Part shown: piece by piece, positions 7,615 through 16,907 of the stretch | How the letters are laid out: the number at the start of each line of letters is the position of its first letter | How positions within the stretch are numbered: position 1 is the stretch's first letter | Origin: CAVSIS01 sp963814875 | GTDB lineage: Bacteria; Acidobacteriota; Thermoanaerobaculia; Thermoanaerobaculales; Sulfomarinibacteraceae | Assembly: GCA_963814875.1 (NCBI GenBank) | Contig: CAWFFJ010000022.1 | Coordinates: 62,001-126,000 of the forward strand | Reading direction: 5' to 3' | DNA length: 64,000 bases | Notes under the pieces: model-generated | What the model was told of the DNA's origin: nothing | Seen by the model: the letters and a program-made list of their open reading frames with translations, nothing else | The model's database searches: none | Position numbers and translations under genes: made by a program

Positions 7615-10350
7615 GCGGACCGAGCCCCGACTCGACTGCAACACTCGTCGCAGCTCCTCGGCGAGGGTCTTCATGCCGAAGGGTTTTTGGAGGAACCGAA
7701 CGTCTCCCGAACCGATGCCCCGCTTCACGACATCGTCCTCGGTGTAGCCTGACATCATGATCACCCGGAGCTCGGGCCAGCGACCGCACAATCGCTTTGC
7801 CAGCTCCGCACCAGAGGCCCCAGGGAGCACGAGATCGGTGAGCAGGACGTCGAAGGCAGCCGTTTCGGCCAGCGCGACCGCCTCCTCGGCACTGCCCACG
7901 GCGATGGCCTTGTAGCCGAGAGCGTCGAGCAGCTCCGCCAGCGCCTCACGGGCTGCCGGTTCGTCCTCAACGATCAGGATCTGTTGTCCGGTTCTCGCCT
8001 TGAGGTCCTGCCGGTCGTCAACCCTCTCGGCGGAGTTTTCCTGATCCTGCGGCGTCAGGCTCGGGAGCGTCACACGGAAGACACTCCCGCCCCCGCCCCG
8101 TTCCTCCACCGCGATGCCGCCGCCGTGCCGGATCACGATGCCGTGCACGACAGAAAGGCCGAGGCCAGTGCCCTTGTCAGCCGGCTTGGTCGTGAAGAAG
8201 GGCTCAAAGATTCTGGTGCGCAGGGCAAGCGGCACGCCGGGGCCATCGTCCTCAACGGTCAGCCAGACCCTGCCGTTGTCACCCCAGCCCGAACGGATCG
8301 CCACCTCCCCGCCTTGCTCCAGAGCGTCCGAGGCGTTGACGACCAGGTTCATGACCACCTGCTCGAGCTGACCGTGGTCGCCTTCCACCGGGAGAGCCCC
8401 TTCGGCAAGGTCGAGCCGAAACGCAATGTTCTCGCGCACGAGATGGCGCAGGAGCTTGGCCTGTCCCCTGATCACATCATTGAGGTCGAGCGGGCGCCGC
8501 TGCGCCGCCTCTCGCCGCGAGAACAGGAGCAGCTGGCGCGTCAGGCCGGCGCCACGTTGGACCTGCTGCTCCAGTTCCTCGACGACCTCCGCCAGGCGAG
8601 CCGGGTCCGAAATGTACGCGCCGACGAGCTGAGCCTGGGTGAGCATTGCCTGGAGCAGGTTATTGAAGTCGTGGGCAACCCCGCCCGCAAGCTGGCCTAT
8701 GGCGTCCATCTTCTGCGCATGCCTGAGCTGCGCTTCGAGCTCGCTCTGCGCGGTAATGTCGGTCGTAAAGCCTTCGATCAGGAACGCTCCGTGCTCGTCG
8801 CGGCCGGCCGTGCGGGCGTTCACGCTCAAACGAACCGTGCGGCCGTCGATGGTGTAGGCGTCGTACTCGAATCCCTCCACCAGATCCTGTTCTTCAAGCT
8901 GGCGCAAGAATTCGCTCCGCCGCGAGGGATCGACGTAGAGCTGCGTTGAGAGATCAATATAGTGCCTCCTGGCTGTCTCCACCGAATCGGCTCCCAGCAT
9001 CCGCGCCATGGCGGCGTTCACCGCCAGCACCTCGCCCGTTGACCTCGTGGTGAAGATGCCCACAGGTGCGCTCTCGAACAATAGCCGGTACCTCCGCTCG
9101 CTGGTGCGGAGCTGGTGCTCGGCGCGTCTGTGTTCGGTGACGTCTTCGCCGATGCTGACACTTCCCGTGACTCGGCCATCGCGGTCGCGGAGAACTGTGT
9201 TCGACCACTCGATCAGTCGCTCCTCTCCCGCACGGGTCATGATCGGGTTCTCGACGTGGGACGGAAGATCATCTCCCTCGGCGGCACGCCGGAACAACTG
9301 CCGGATCGCGTCGCGGCGCTCAGCGGGCACGAACCGGTCGAACCAGTCGTAGCCGATCACCTCCTCACGGTTCCATCCGGTGAGCTCAAGGGTGAAGTCG
9401 TTGACAAACGCAACCTCGCCTGCGCTATCGAGACCGACCGCGACCAGGCCCACGTTCTCGAGCGTGGTGCGAAAGCGCCGCTCGGACTCCGCGAGGGCCT
9501 CCCGGGCCGCCCTGGCTTCGGAGAAGTCGGTGAGCACGCCCCGCAGTCCGGCGACAGCGCCGGCTTCGACGAGGGGTCGGCTCGACGTTCTGACCCAGCG
9601 GAAACCCCCGCTGCGGTCGTGCAACCGGTACTCGCGAGGCTTCAGCTCGCCGGCGAGGACCTCGGCAAACGCCACGCGAAGGGCGCCGACGTCATCGGGA
9701 TGGACCAGGTCGCTGAATGGCCTGCCGACGACCTCCTCGGGCGTGAAACCGAGGACCGCCTCCACTGCGGGGCTGACGTAGGTGATGACGCCATCCAGCC
9801 CGACGGCGTACACCACGTCGTTGAGGTTCTCCACCAGCTCGCGGAAGCGGGCTTCCGAGCGGACGAGCGCCTCTTCGGCCTGCCACCGCTCGGTGACGTC
9901 TCGCGCCGTGGTGTGCATATACGCCGTCCCGGCAATCGTCACGGCGCGATTGGAAAACTCCGCTTCGACCTTGCGACCGTCTTTGCGGCGAATGGCTGCC
10001 CGGGTCAGTGCATCCTCGCCACCCAGGATGCGCGCGTGATACCCGCGGTAGGCCTCCAAGTCGACGTCTTCATGGAGGTCCGGGATGGACATGGCGAGCA
10101 GCTCGTCACGGGGAAAACCCGTGAGCTCGCAAGCCGCCCGGTTGACCGCGACGAACCGCGACTGCGCGTCGGAGAGGAAGATGGCATCACGCGAGCCCTC
10201 GAACAGAATCTCGCTCCAAGGGTCGATGAGCTGGGAAAGTACTCCCGACGGAGCCTCGACGCCGGGAGAGGTTGCGGTCGAGTTGTCGATCGCGCCCGCC
10301 TCGCGGGCGTCCGATTCCGAGCGATGCCCGCCAGAGTCGTTCGCACTCAT
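7612..10350 (-). CDS. Hybrid sensor histidine kinase with four PAS domains and a receiver
   Basis: A 912-residue cytoplasmic protein without clear membrane segments. Order: PAS about residues 45-150 ('ILFEGSRDAIFLSDAQSRF'), PAS about 165-285, PAS about 290-415 and PAS about 420-540 (each followed by a PAC-like end), a HisKA phosphoacceptor ('GQLAGGVAHDFNNLLQAML', about 560), a HATPase with N box 'NLVVNASDALEQGG' and G boxes 'DDGPGVP' and 'GTGLGLSVVHGIV', and a C-terminal receiver (about 790-905) with 'IVEDEP', phospho-Asp in 'LLTDLVLPG' and 'LQKPFG'. PAS2 has a PAS_3-like 'HPDDVGALR'. It probably senses redox or small ligands and passes phosphate through its own receiver to an unknown partner. 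ATG 10350 is preferred over an upstream GTG at 10395. The stop lies in repeat copy 1. Confidence 0.9.
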   Translation of the reverse strand: MSANDSGGHRSESDAREAGAIDNSTATSPGVEAPSGVLSQLIDPWSEILFEGSRDAIFLSDAQSRFVAVNRAACELTGFPRDELLAMSIPDLHEDVDLEAYRGYHARILGGEDALTRAAIRRKDGRKVEAEFSNRAVTIAGTAYMHTTARDVTERWQAEEALVRSEARFRELVENLNDVVYAVGLDGVITYVSPAVEAVLGFTPEEVVGRPFSDLVHPDDVGALRVAFAEVLAGELKPREYRLHDRSGGFRWVRTSSRPLVEAGAVAGLRGVLTDFSEARAAREALAESERRFRTTLENVGLVAVGLDSAGEVAFVNDFTLELTGWNREEVIGYDWFDRFVPAERRDAIRQLFRRAAEGDDLPSHVENPIMTRAGEERLIEWSNTVLRDRDGRVTGSVSIGEDVTEHRRAEHQLRTSERRYRLLFESAPVGIFTTRSTGEVLAVNAAMARMLGADSVETARRHYIDLSTQLYVDPSRRSEFLRQLEEQDLVEGFEYDAYTIDGRTVRLSVNARTAGRDEHGAFLIEGFTTDITAQSELEAQLRHAQKMDAIGQLAGGVAHDFNNLLQAMLTQAQLVGAYISDPARLAEVVEELEQQVQRGAGLTRQLLLFSRREAAQRRPLDLNDVIRGQAKLLRHLVRENIAFRLDLAEGALPVEGDHGQLEQVVMNLVVNASDALEQGGEVAIRSGWGDNGRVWLTVEDDGPGVPLALRTRIFEPFFTTKPADKGTGLGLSVVHGIVIRHGGGIAVEERGGGGSVFRVTLPSLTPQDQENSAERVDDRQDLKARTGQQILIVEDEPAAREALAELLDALGYKAIAVGSAEEAVALAETAAFDVLLTDLVLPGASGAELAKRLCGRWPELRVIMMSGYTEDDVVKRGIGSGDVRFLQKPFGMKTLAEELRRVLQSSRGSVR

Positions 10351-10780
10351 GCGGCGTGATCCCCGATCAGAGCGCCGCTCTGTTGCAACGAGCACACCGC
10401 CCCAGCGCTCTCACCAGGCGGCACCAGTCCGATCCATGCTGCTTCCCGCAACCGGTCCACCCCCAGACCCAAACCCCCGTCGCTCAGGCTCAATCGCCGC
10501 GGGGCCTTCCCTTCCTGCGAGCTTCGACCACCACCCACACGTGGGTTACGGGAGACGGGACAGGTTTCCGCCGACGGGGCAATCCTTGTCGAGGATCGTA
10601 TCGCAGATTAGCGCAGCGTGACGCCTCGCTGGCGGATGGCGCCTCATTCCACCCGGTCCGCCGCTCTCGTGCGAGAGGGGCGCCGCACCCTCGGATGCGG
10701 CTGCGCCCGTCACTCGACGATGGATCTGTGGTAGCGTTCTCGGTCCATGATTCCATAAGGTGAGGATAGCGGAGGACACC
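10351..10780. other. Intergenic region between histidine kinase and phosphofructokinase
   Basis: About 430 bp separating divergent genes. It should hold both promoters, but I could not pick a convincing -35/-10 pair. A GGAGG ribosome-binding site ends 6 bases before the ATG at 10781. The ORFs in this stretch are short and lack family resemblance. Nothing else recognised. Confidence 0.4.
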
Positions 10781-12148
10781 ATGAACCCCAATGTCAAGAA
10801 GCTCGCCATCCTCGCCGGGGGCGGACCCGCACCGGGCATCAACAGCGTCATTGGCGCGGCGACCATCCGCGCGGCCCTCGGCGGCTCCGAGGTCATCGGC
10901 ATCCAAGACGGCTTCCGCTGGATCATGGAGGGCAACGTCGACCACGTGCTGCCGCTCACGATCCGCGACGTCAGCCGGATTCACTTCCGCGGCGGCTCCT
11001 TCATCGGCATCAACCGCGCCAACCCAACCAAGAAGGCGGCCCAACTGGAGAGCAGCGTGACGTCGCTGCTGCGCCTGAACGTCGACCGGCTGATCACCAT
11101 CGGTGGCGACGACACCGCGTTCTCGGCCTACAAGCTCAACGAGAAGAGCGGCGGCCGGATCCGGGTCGTGCACGTTCCCAAGACCATCGACAACGACCTT
11201 GACCTGCCGCTCGGCGGGAACACCTTCGGCTTCCAGACCGCCCGCCACAACGGCGTCAGCATCGTCCGCGACCTCATGGTGGACGCCAAAACCACCTCGC
11301 GCTGGTACCTCGTGGTGACCATGGGCCGCAAGGTCGGCCACCTCGCGCTCGGGATCGGCAAGGCCGCCGGAGCCGCGCTCACCGTCATCCCCGAAGAGTT
11401 CATGGGAACGGTGCGGCTGCAGGAGCTGGTGGACACCATCCTCGGGGCAATGATCAAGCGCCAGAGCATGGGCGTGCCGCACGGCGTGGCCGTGCTCGCC
11501 GAAGGCCTGGTCGAGGCAATCGACGCCAAGGACCTCGCCCAGGTCGAGGGCGTGGAGCGCGACGCCCACGGCCACCTCCGTCTCGCCGAGATCAACTTCG
11601 CGGACATCATCAAGGAGAAGCTGCTCGAAGGCATGCGCAGGTACAGCCTGGGCACCTCGCTGGTTGCCAAGAATATCGGCTACGAGCTGCGGTGCTCGGA
11701 CCCGATTCCGATGGACATGGAGTACACCCGCGACCTCGGCTTCTGCGCCGCGCAGTACCTCGACGAGGGCGGCAGCGGGGTGCTGATCACGATCGAGGGC
11801 GACCACTTCAAGCCGATCCCTCTGACCGAGATGATCGACCCGAAGACCGGCAAGACGCGGGTGCGCATGGTCGACGTCAGCTCGGAGCGCTACCGGATCG
11901 CGCGCAGCTACATGATCCGGCTGACCCGGAACGACTTCGAGGACCTCCACCAGGTCGCCAAGCTGGCCGCAACTGTGGGCGTCTCGATCGACGAGTTCCG
12001 CACCACCTTCGGCTACCTGGTCGAGAAGGAGCCGGCGCCGCTGCGGCTGATCGCAGACCAGGTGCCGGTGCCCGAGCCCACCGACCCCGCGCCGGTGGAG
12101 CACCTCAAAGCCCACGGCAAGAAGCACCGCAAGGGCAAAAAAGACTGA
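10781..12148 (+). CDS. 6-phosphofructokinase, probably diphosphate-dependent
   Basis: Phosphofructokinase A superfamily, 455 residues. N-terminal 'AGGGPAPGINSVIGAA' (instead of the GGDAPGMN of classic ATP enzymes), 'GGDDTAFSAYKL' with Asp where ATP-PFK has Gly, 'PKTIDNDLDLP' with Lys before TIDND, and 'MGRKVGHLAL'. The Asp-Lys pair is the accepted signature of PPi-dependent enzymes, so it likely uses diphosphate and runs reversibly in glycolysis/gluconeogenesis. It is longer than 320-residue ATP-PFKs, as in group II/III PPi enzymes. The last ~15 residues are Lys/His-rich. Start ATG 10781 follows GGAGG with good spacing; the in-frame ATG at 10760 lies upstream of it. Confidence 0.88.
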   Translation: MNPNVKKLAILAGGGPAPGINSVIGAATIRAALGGSEVIGIQDGFRWIMEGNVDHVLPLTIRDVSRIHFRGGSFIGINRANPTKKAAQLESSVTSLLRLNVDRLITIGGDDTAFSAYKLNEKSGGRIRVVHVPKTIDNDLDLPLGGNTFGFQTARHNGVSIVRDLMVDAKTTSRWYLVVTMGRKVGHLALGIGKAAGAALTVIPEEFMGTVRLQELVDTILGAMIKRQSMGVPHGVAVLAEGLVEAIDAKDLAQVEGVERDAHGHLRLAEINFADIIKEKLLEGMRRYSLGTSLVAKNIGYELRCSDPIPMDMEYTRDLGFCAAQYLDEGGSGVLITIEGDHFKPIPLTEMIDPKTGKTRVRMVDVSSERYRIARSYMIRLTRNDFEDLHQVAKLAATVGVSIDEFRTTFGYLVEKEPAPLRLIADQVPVPEPTDPAPVEHLKAHGKKHRKGKKD

Positions 12149-12170
12149 CCCGCACCTCTCACCAGATCGC
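12149..12170 (+). repeat. Partial left end of the palindromic dispersed element
   Basis: Immediately after the phosphofructokinase stop the sequence reads CCCGCACCTCTCACCAGATC, close to the left ends of the full elements at 7466 and 43435. No matching right end is found in the next 100 bp. It is either a truncated copy or a chance match extended by the terminal consensus. Confidence 0.35.
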
Positions 12171-12239
12171 AATGCGCTCGGGAGCTGCCCGTGCCCCCAC
12201 CGACAGCGGCGGGCGAGCCCCGCAGCGCAGATCAGGGGA

Positions 12240-13382
12240 TCACTGTGGCACCGTTTCCTCGGGTGCCGCCGACTCCTCGCCGCCTGCCTTCGCCTGCTCC
12301 AGTAGGACCGCCAGACGATCGGCGATCTCGGCGGACACCAGATCGCTGCCTCGTTGGTTCAGGTGGACCGTCCCGTAGATGTACTCGCGCTCCTGCGGAA
12401 CATCACGGGCGAGGTCGATGACCTCGACTCCATTGCGGCCCGCGACGGCCCGAACGGAATCGTTGAAACGCTCATGGAGCCGGCGAAACTGCTCGTAGCT
12501 GACACCGTTGCTCGTCGCGAGGAGGCTGGTCCTGGCCAGCACCTCGGGATCGGGATGCTCCTTGAAACGGCTCTCCTGGGTCATCAGCACGGGGATGATC
12601 CCGCGCGCCCTGCAGATGTCGACGAAGATCTGCAGATTGGCTTCGAACTGGCCAGTCATCCAGGCCTCGTTCACGTGGACCTTCTTCCCCCGCGCTCGAG
12701 CAAACTCGTCCGGCGTGGTGTGACGGAGGGCCCTCAGCTTCTCGTACAGGTTCGGTATCAGCAGGTCCTTGACGGCGCGGAGCACGTGGTAGCCGCCGAT
12801 GACCTCCATGGGGCCGCGAGTGGGGTTGGTGTTCCAGTAGCTCCCCTCATGGAGCAAGATCACGAGGTCGTTGATGTTGTGCATCATGACGACGATGTTC
12901 GGCTGCAGCGGGATGACCTTGTTGAGCAGGGCATCGAGGGAGTGGAGGCTGTTGTTACCGGCCATTCCGCCGTTGTAGGAGTTGACCTTGAGGCCGGTCA
13001 GCTTCTCCAGCAGGGCGCCGGCCTGGCAGGGGAACCGATGGTCGTCGTCCATGTGCAGGCACTCGGTGGTGGAACCACCCAGGAACACCACGGTGACGTC
13101 CGGTTGGGCGTGTGGTGCGCCCGGCATGAGGAAGCCGTTGGCATCGACCTCGAGCCGGTAGTCGTGGTTGGACTGCTCCGGCGCATCCTTATCGGAGAAG
13201 TACGCGTACCGGACGCTGTTGGGGTTGAGCTCCCGCAGTCTGATGGCCCTTTCCAGTCCGACCTTGAAGTCACCGCGAGCCCGCAGGATCCCCTCTGCTG
13301 CCGCAATCCCGATCACGAGGCCCAGCAAGGCCAGGACGAATCTCGCCCTCCAAGGATGCCGTTGCAGCCAACCAGCCTGCAT
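12240..13382 (-). CDS. Membrane-anchored SGNH/GDSL-type hydrolase
   Basis: 380 residues. One N-terminal membrane segment ('FVLALLGLVIGIAAAEGIL', about residues 15-33) anchors a periplasmic SGNH-type domain: block I 'VVFLGGSTTEC' (nucleophile Ser), block II 'NGGMAGNNS' (Gly), block III 'MMHNINDLV' (Asn) and block V 'GTVHLNQRG' (His). The family includes lipases, esterases and carbohydrate O-acyl esterases; a cell-envelope polysaccharide esterase is plausible but not shown. ATG 13382 is chosen because GGGAGG stands 9 bases upstream; the longer frame to 13406 would need a TTG. It lies 54 bp downstream of the tricorn-like gene on the same strand, so may share its transcript. Confidence 0.82.
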   Translation of the reverse strand: MQAGWLQRHPWRARFVLALLGLVIGIAAAEGILRARGDFKVGLERAIRLRELNPNSVRYAYFSDKDAPEQSNHDYRLEVDANGFLMPGAPHAQPDVTVVFLGGSTTECLHMDDDHRFPCQAGALLEKLTGLKVNSYNGGMAGNNSLHSLDALLNKVIPLQPNIVVMMHNINDLVILLHEGSYWNTNPTRGPMEVIGGYHVLRAVKDLLIPNLYEKLRALRHTTPDEFARARGKKVHVNEAWMTGQFEANLQIFVDICRARGIIPVLMTQESRFKEHPDPEVLARTSLLATSNGVSYEQFRRLHERFNDSVRAVAGRNGVEVIDLARDVPQEREYIYGTVHLNQRGSDLVSAEIADRLAVLLEQAKAGGEESAAPEETVPQ

Positions 13383-13436
13383 TTCCCAGCGCCTCCCTAC
13401 GTGCAAGTGCCAATCCGCCAGCCAACCGAGTGGACG

Positions 13437-16400
13437 CTACCTCCGGACTCGGATCGGGTACGGCGGCCGCACGAGCTTTGTCGGCGGGTTCTCCGCGAGG
13501 CCCTCGAGGGCGACCTGGATCGCCTTCTCGAGCTGCGGGTCGTGGCCGTCCTCGACCAGGGACGGGTCCTGCTCGACCTCGATGTCCGGCGGCACGCCCC
13601 GGCTTTCCACGACCCACCCGTCCTCGGTCCAGATCGCGAGGTTGGGCGCGGTCACGAAGCCGCCGTCCATGAGCTCGGGGAAGCCGAGAATGCCGACCAG
13701 GCCGCCCCACGTGCGCCGACCGACGAGCGTCCCGAGCCCGAGCTTGTGGAACATCCACGGCAGCAGGTCGCCACCCGAGCCCGCGGTCTCGTCGATCAGC
13801 ATCACCTTGGGCCCCTGGATTGAGGCCAGCGGCGTCTTGAGGTCCGCCCCGTAGCGCATCGCCCACATCGCGATGAACGGCCGCCTGAGGATGTCGATGT
13901 AGTAGTCGGCGACCTGGCCGCCGGCGTTGTGGCGCTCGTCGACGATGATCGCGTCCTTCTGGGCTTGGGGGAAGAAGTAGCGCTTGAAGTAGGTGTGGCC
14001 GAGCCCGGTCGTGTTGGGCACGTAAACGTAGGCGACGCGGCCGTCGGTGGCCTGGTCGACCTTGCGGATGTTGCCCTCGACCCAGGCGCGGTTGCGCAGG
14101 TCCGACTCGTCCTTGATCGGCACCACCTTGACCGTGCGCGAGCCGCGCCCGGTCGGGTCGGGGCCGACGGTGAGCTCGACGATACGCCCGGCGGTGTTCT
14201 CGAAGCGGGCAAACAGGTTCTCCGGCGGCTTCAGGTCCCGTCCCTCGACCGCGAACAGGTACTCGCCGGCCGTGACCTCGACCCCGGGCTCGGTGAGCGG
14301 TGAGCGCAGATCCGGGTCCCAGTTGAGGCCGCCGTAGACCTTGGCGAAGCGGTAGCGTCCGTCGGCAACGTCGTAGTCCGCCCCGAGCAGCCCGCCTGGG
14401 ATGGCCTCGGGAGCCTCGGGTTCATCGCCACCGCCGAGCCGATGGTGGCCGACCGAGAGCTCGGAGAACATCCACTGCATCACGCGATCGAGGTCCGAGC
14501 GGGTCGCGAGGTCGGGCAGGAACTGCGCGTACTTGGTTTGCATGGCCGGCCAGTCGGCGCCGTGCATGCCCGGGTCGTAGAAGTAGTCGCGGTTGATCCG
14601 CCACGCCTCGTTGAAGATCTGCGCCCATTCGGCGCGGGGATCGACGCGGACCTGGATCGCCGCCACGTCGAGAGCGCCCTTTGCGGGGTCGACCTTGGCC
14701 TTGGTGTCGGCGATGCGCCACGTGTCTTTCTGCTGCAGCAGCGCCTTGGCGCCGTCCGGCGTGACCACGAAACCGTTGACGCCGTCGGCGAGCACGGTCT
14801 CCTCACGCTTTTCGAGGTCGAAGCGGCACAGGGTCCCCGCTCCACCACCGAATCGGTTGCCTCCGCCGGTTCGTTTGAGGTAGTAGAGCTGGCCCGCCGC
14901 GCCGACCTGGAGGTCGGTGTAGACCGCGGCCGGAAGCGGCAGCGGCACGATCCGCTCGTGGAGCGTCTGGAAGTCGATCGCCACGGTGACGGGCGCCTTC
15001 TCCCCCGCTCCGGGAGCCTTCTTCGCCCCGTCGCCCGAGCTCTCGGCCTTCGCGGGCTTGCCCTTCTCCTCATCGCTCTCCTTGGCGAGCGGCGACTCGG
15101 TCCCTGCCTTCAGGACCACGAGGTAGAGCTGGTCGGTCAGCTCCATGTCCGCGTTGGACATGGAGAACCAGTCCCGGACCGGGCCGGCGTCGGTGGAAGC
15201 GGCCAGAAAGAGATACTTGCCGGATGCGTCGAAGGCCGCATCGCTGACGTCGGCGAGGCCCTCGGTGATCGTGGACATGGTGCCCTTGTCGAGGCTGTAC
15301 AGGCAGACCTGCTGAAGGTAGCTCGGGGTCAGGCGGGTGTAGACGATCCACTTCGAGTCCGGCGACCAGGCGTGCTTCTGGGTATTGACCGGCCCGTAGA
15401 GCGGCTCGGCGTCGATCCGGGTGACCTTCCCGCTGGCGAGGTCGATCCAATACAGCGTCCTCGAGTTGTCGGCGTACGCGATCTTGGTCCCGTCGGGCGA
15501 GAACAGAGGCCGCTCGTAAAAGCCGCTGCCACCGAGGGCGTAGGAGCGGGTTTCGCCATGGCCGTCCTGGGGGGCGACTACGAGGTGGTACTCGCCGCCC
15601 TGATCGGAGAAGTACGCGATCCTGGTGCCGTCCGGCGACCACGCCGGGGAGCGCTCGTTGGCGCCCGGCGTGTCGGTGATGTCCCGCGGGTCGCCCTTCT
15701 CGGCGGGCACGGTGACGATCTCGCCGCGGAAGTCGAACACGGCGCGGGCGCCCGAGGGCGAGATCGCCGCCTCGCGGATCCACTTGGAACCGCTCGCCCA
15801 GCGAGGGCGGACCTCGGTGAGGTCAGCCGCGACGCGACCGGGACCCGCTGCGACGAGCCCGCCGACGGGTCCCACAGGTGCAGGGTGCCCGCCTGCTCGT
15901 AGATCACCCGACCGCCGCCGGCGCTGGCGTCGATGACCGGGAAGTCCTCGTGCCGGGTGAGCTGCGTGACCCCGTGTGAGGCCGAGTGGTAGGAGAACAG
16001 GTTGAACTCGCCGGCGCGGTCGGAGATGAAGTACAGGGTGTCGCCGATCCACATCGGATCGGTGTCGTTGCAGCGGCCCTCGGGCTGCGGAACCTGCTCG
16101 ACGGCGCGGGTCGCCCGGTCGTAGATCCAGATCCGCGAGGTCTCACCGCCACGGTAGTTCTTCCACTCCCGGAAGGCCTCGCGCAGGGGTACGTAGGCGA
16201 TATGTGCCCCGTCCGGGCTGATCGCCGCCTTGAATGCGAACGGCAGCGGGATCCGTTCCGGCATGCCGCCTGAAAGTGCGACCGTGAAGAGCTGGACATA
16301 GCGCCGGGTGGAGACCGAGCGCGGCGACGTGAAGACCACCGCGGAACCGTCGGGCGTGAAGCCCTGGACGATGTCCGAACCCGGGTGCCAGGTGAGGCGC

Positions 16401-16708
16401 CGCGGCACGCCGCCCTCGACCGGCACGACGTAGACGTCGACATTTCCCTCGTACGAGCCGCTGAACGCGAGCAGCGAGCCGTCCGGCGAGAAGCGCGGGT
16501 TGGTCTCCTCGCCGGGGGTCGCGGTCAGCCGCCTCACGTCGCCGCCGTCCCGGTCGGCGACCCAGAGGTCGCCCGCATAGGCGAAGGCGATGTGGTCCGC
16601 GCTCACCGCGGCGTCGTGGACCAGGCGCGTGTCGTGAATGTCCACGGCGCTGACCGCGCCCACCGTCAGAACCAGGATCGCACCCAGGCATGCCGTCACT
16701 CGTCGCAT
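13437..16708 (-). CDS. Tricorn-like S41 protease (one frameshift near 15838)
   Basis: Two overlapping frames join into one protein of about 1,090 residues, the length of tricorn proteases (~1,070). N-terminal signal peptide (MRRVTACLGAILVLTVGAVS), then WD40/TolB-like beta-propeller blades ('NPRFSPDGSLLAFSG', 'PAWSPDGTRIAYFSD', 'PLFSPDGTKIAYAD'), then a PDZ-like segment and the S41 catalytic core: 'ELSVGHHRLGG', nucleophile Ser in 'DETAGSGGDLLPWM' and Glu in 'VVESRGVPPDIE'. It is probably an exported peptidase that trims oligopeptides. The frame breaks near 15838 in a run of CG dinucleotides: the first frame ends '..SQRVPVAS' and the second resumes 'AADLTEVRPRW'. The start ATG follows GGAGGAGGG. 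The break is part of a window-wide pattern of GC losses and is probably not real. Confidence 0.85.
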
Positions 16709-16907
16709 CAGCCCTCCTCCTTCCAGTCTCGTCGCACGGCTCCCGCGGCCCCGCCACGGGCAGCCGCCGCCCCGGCACAGCGTACCGGGCGTCACCGCCC
16801 GCAAGGGTAGCAGGGACCTCCCTCCATGAGGTCGGTACCTGACGGCCGGCAGTTCGAATCCCGCGAGCACGACGGGTCCTCCGAGCGCATCGCTCCTACA
16901 ATGCGGT

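Noticed and set aside
10490..12172. 560-codon ORF on the minus strand opposite phosphofructokinase
   Set aside because: A GC-rich antisense shadow of an intact, well-recognised gene; the product is charged and low-complexity with no family pattern.
12149..12239. Full copy of the palindromic element after phosphofructokinase
   Set aside because: Only the left end is recognisable; no right end within 100 bp, so listed only as a partial copy.
16810..16870. tRNA-like fragment: a hairpin ACCTC-7-GAGGT and a TTCGAAT T-loop-like string
   Set aside because: The 7-base loop lacks U33, the bases around TTCGAAT do not form a T-stem, and no acceptor stem or D-arm was found. Treated as chance.
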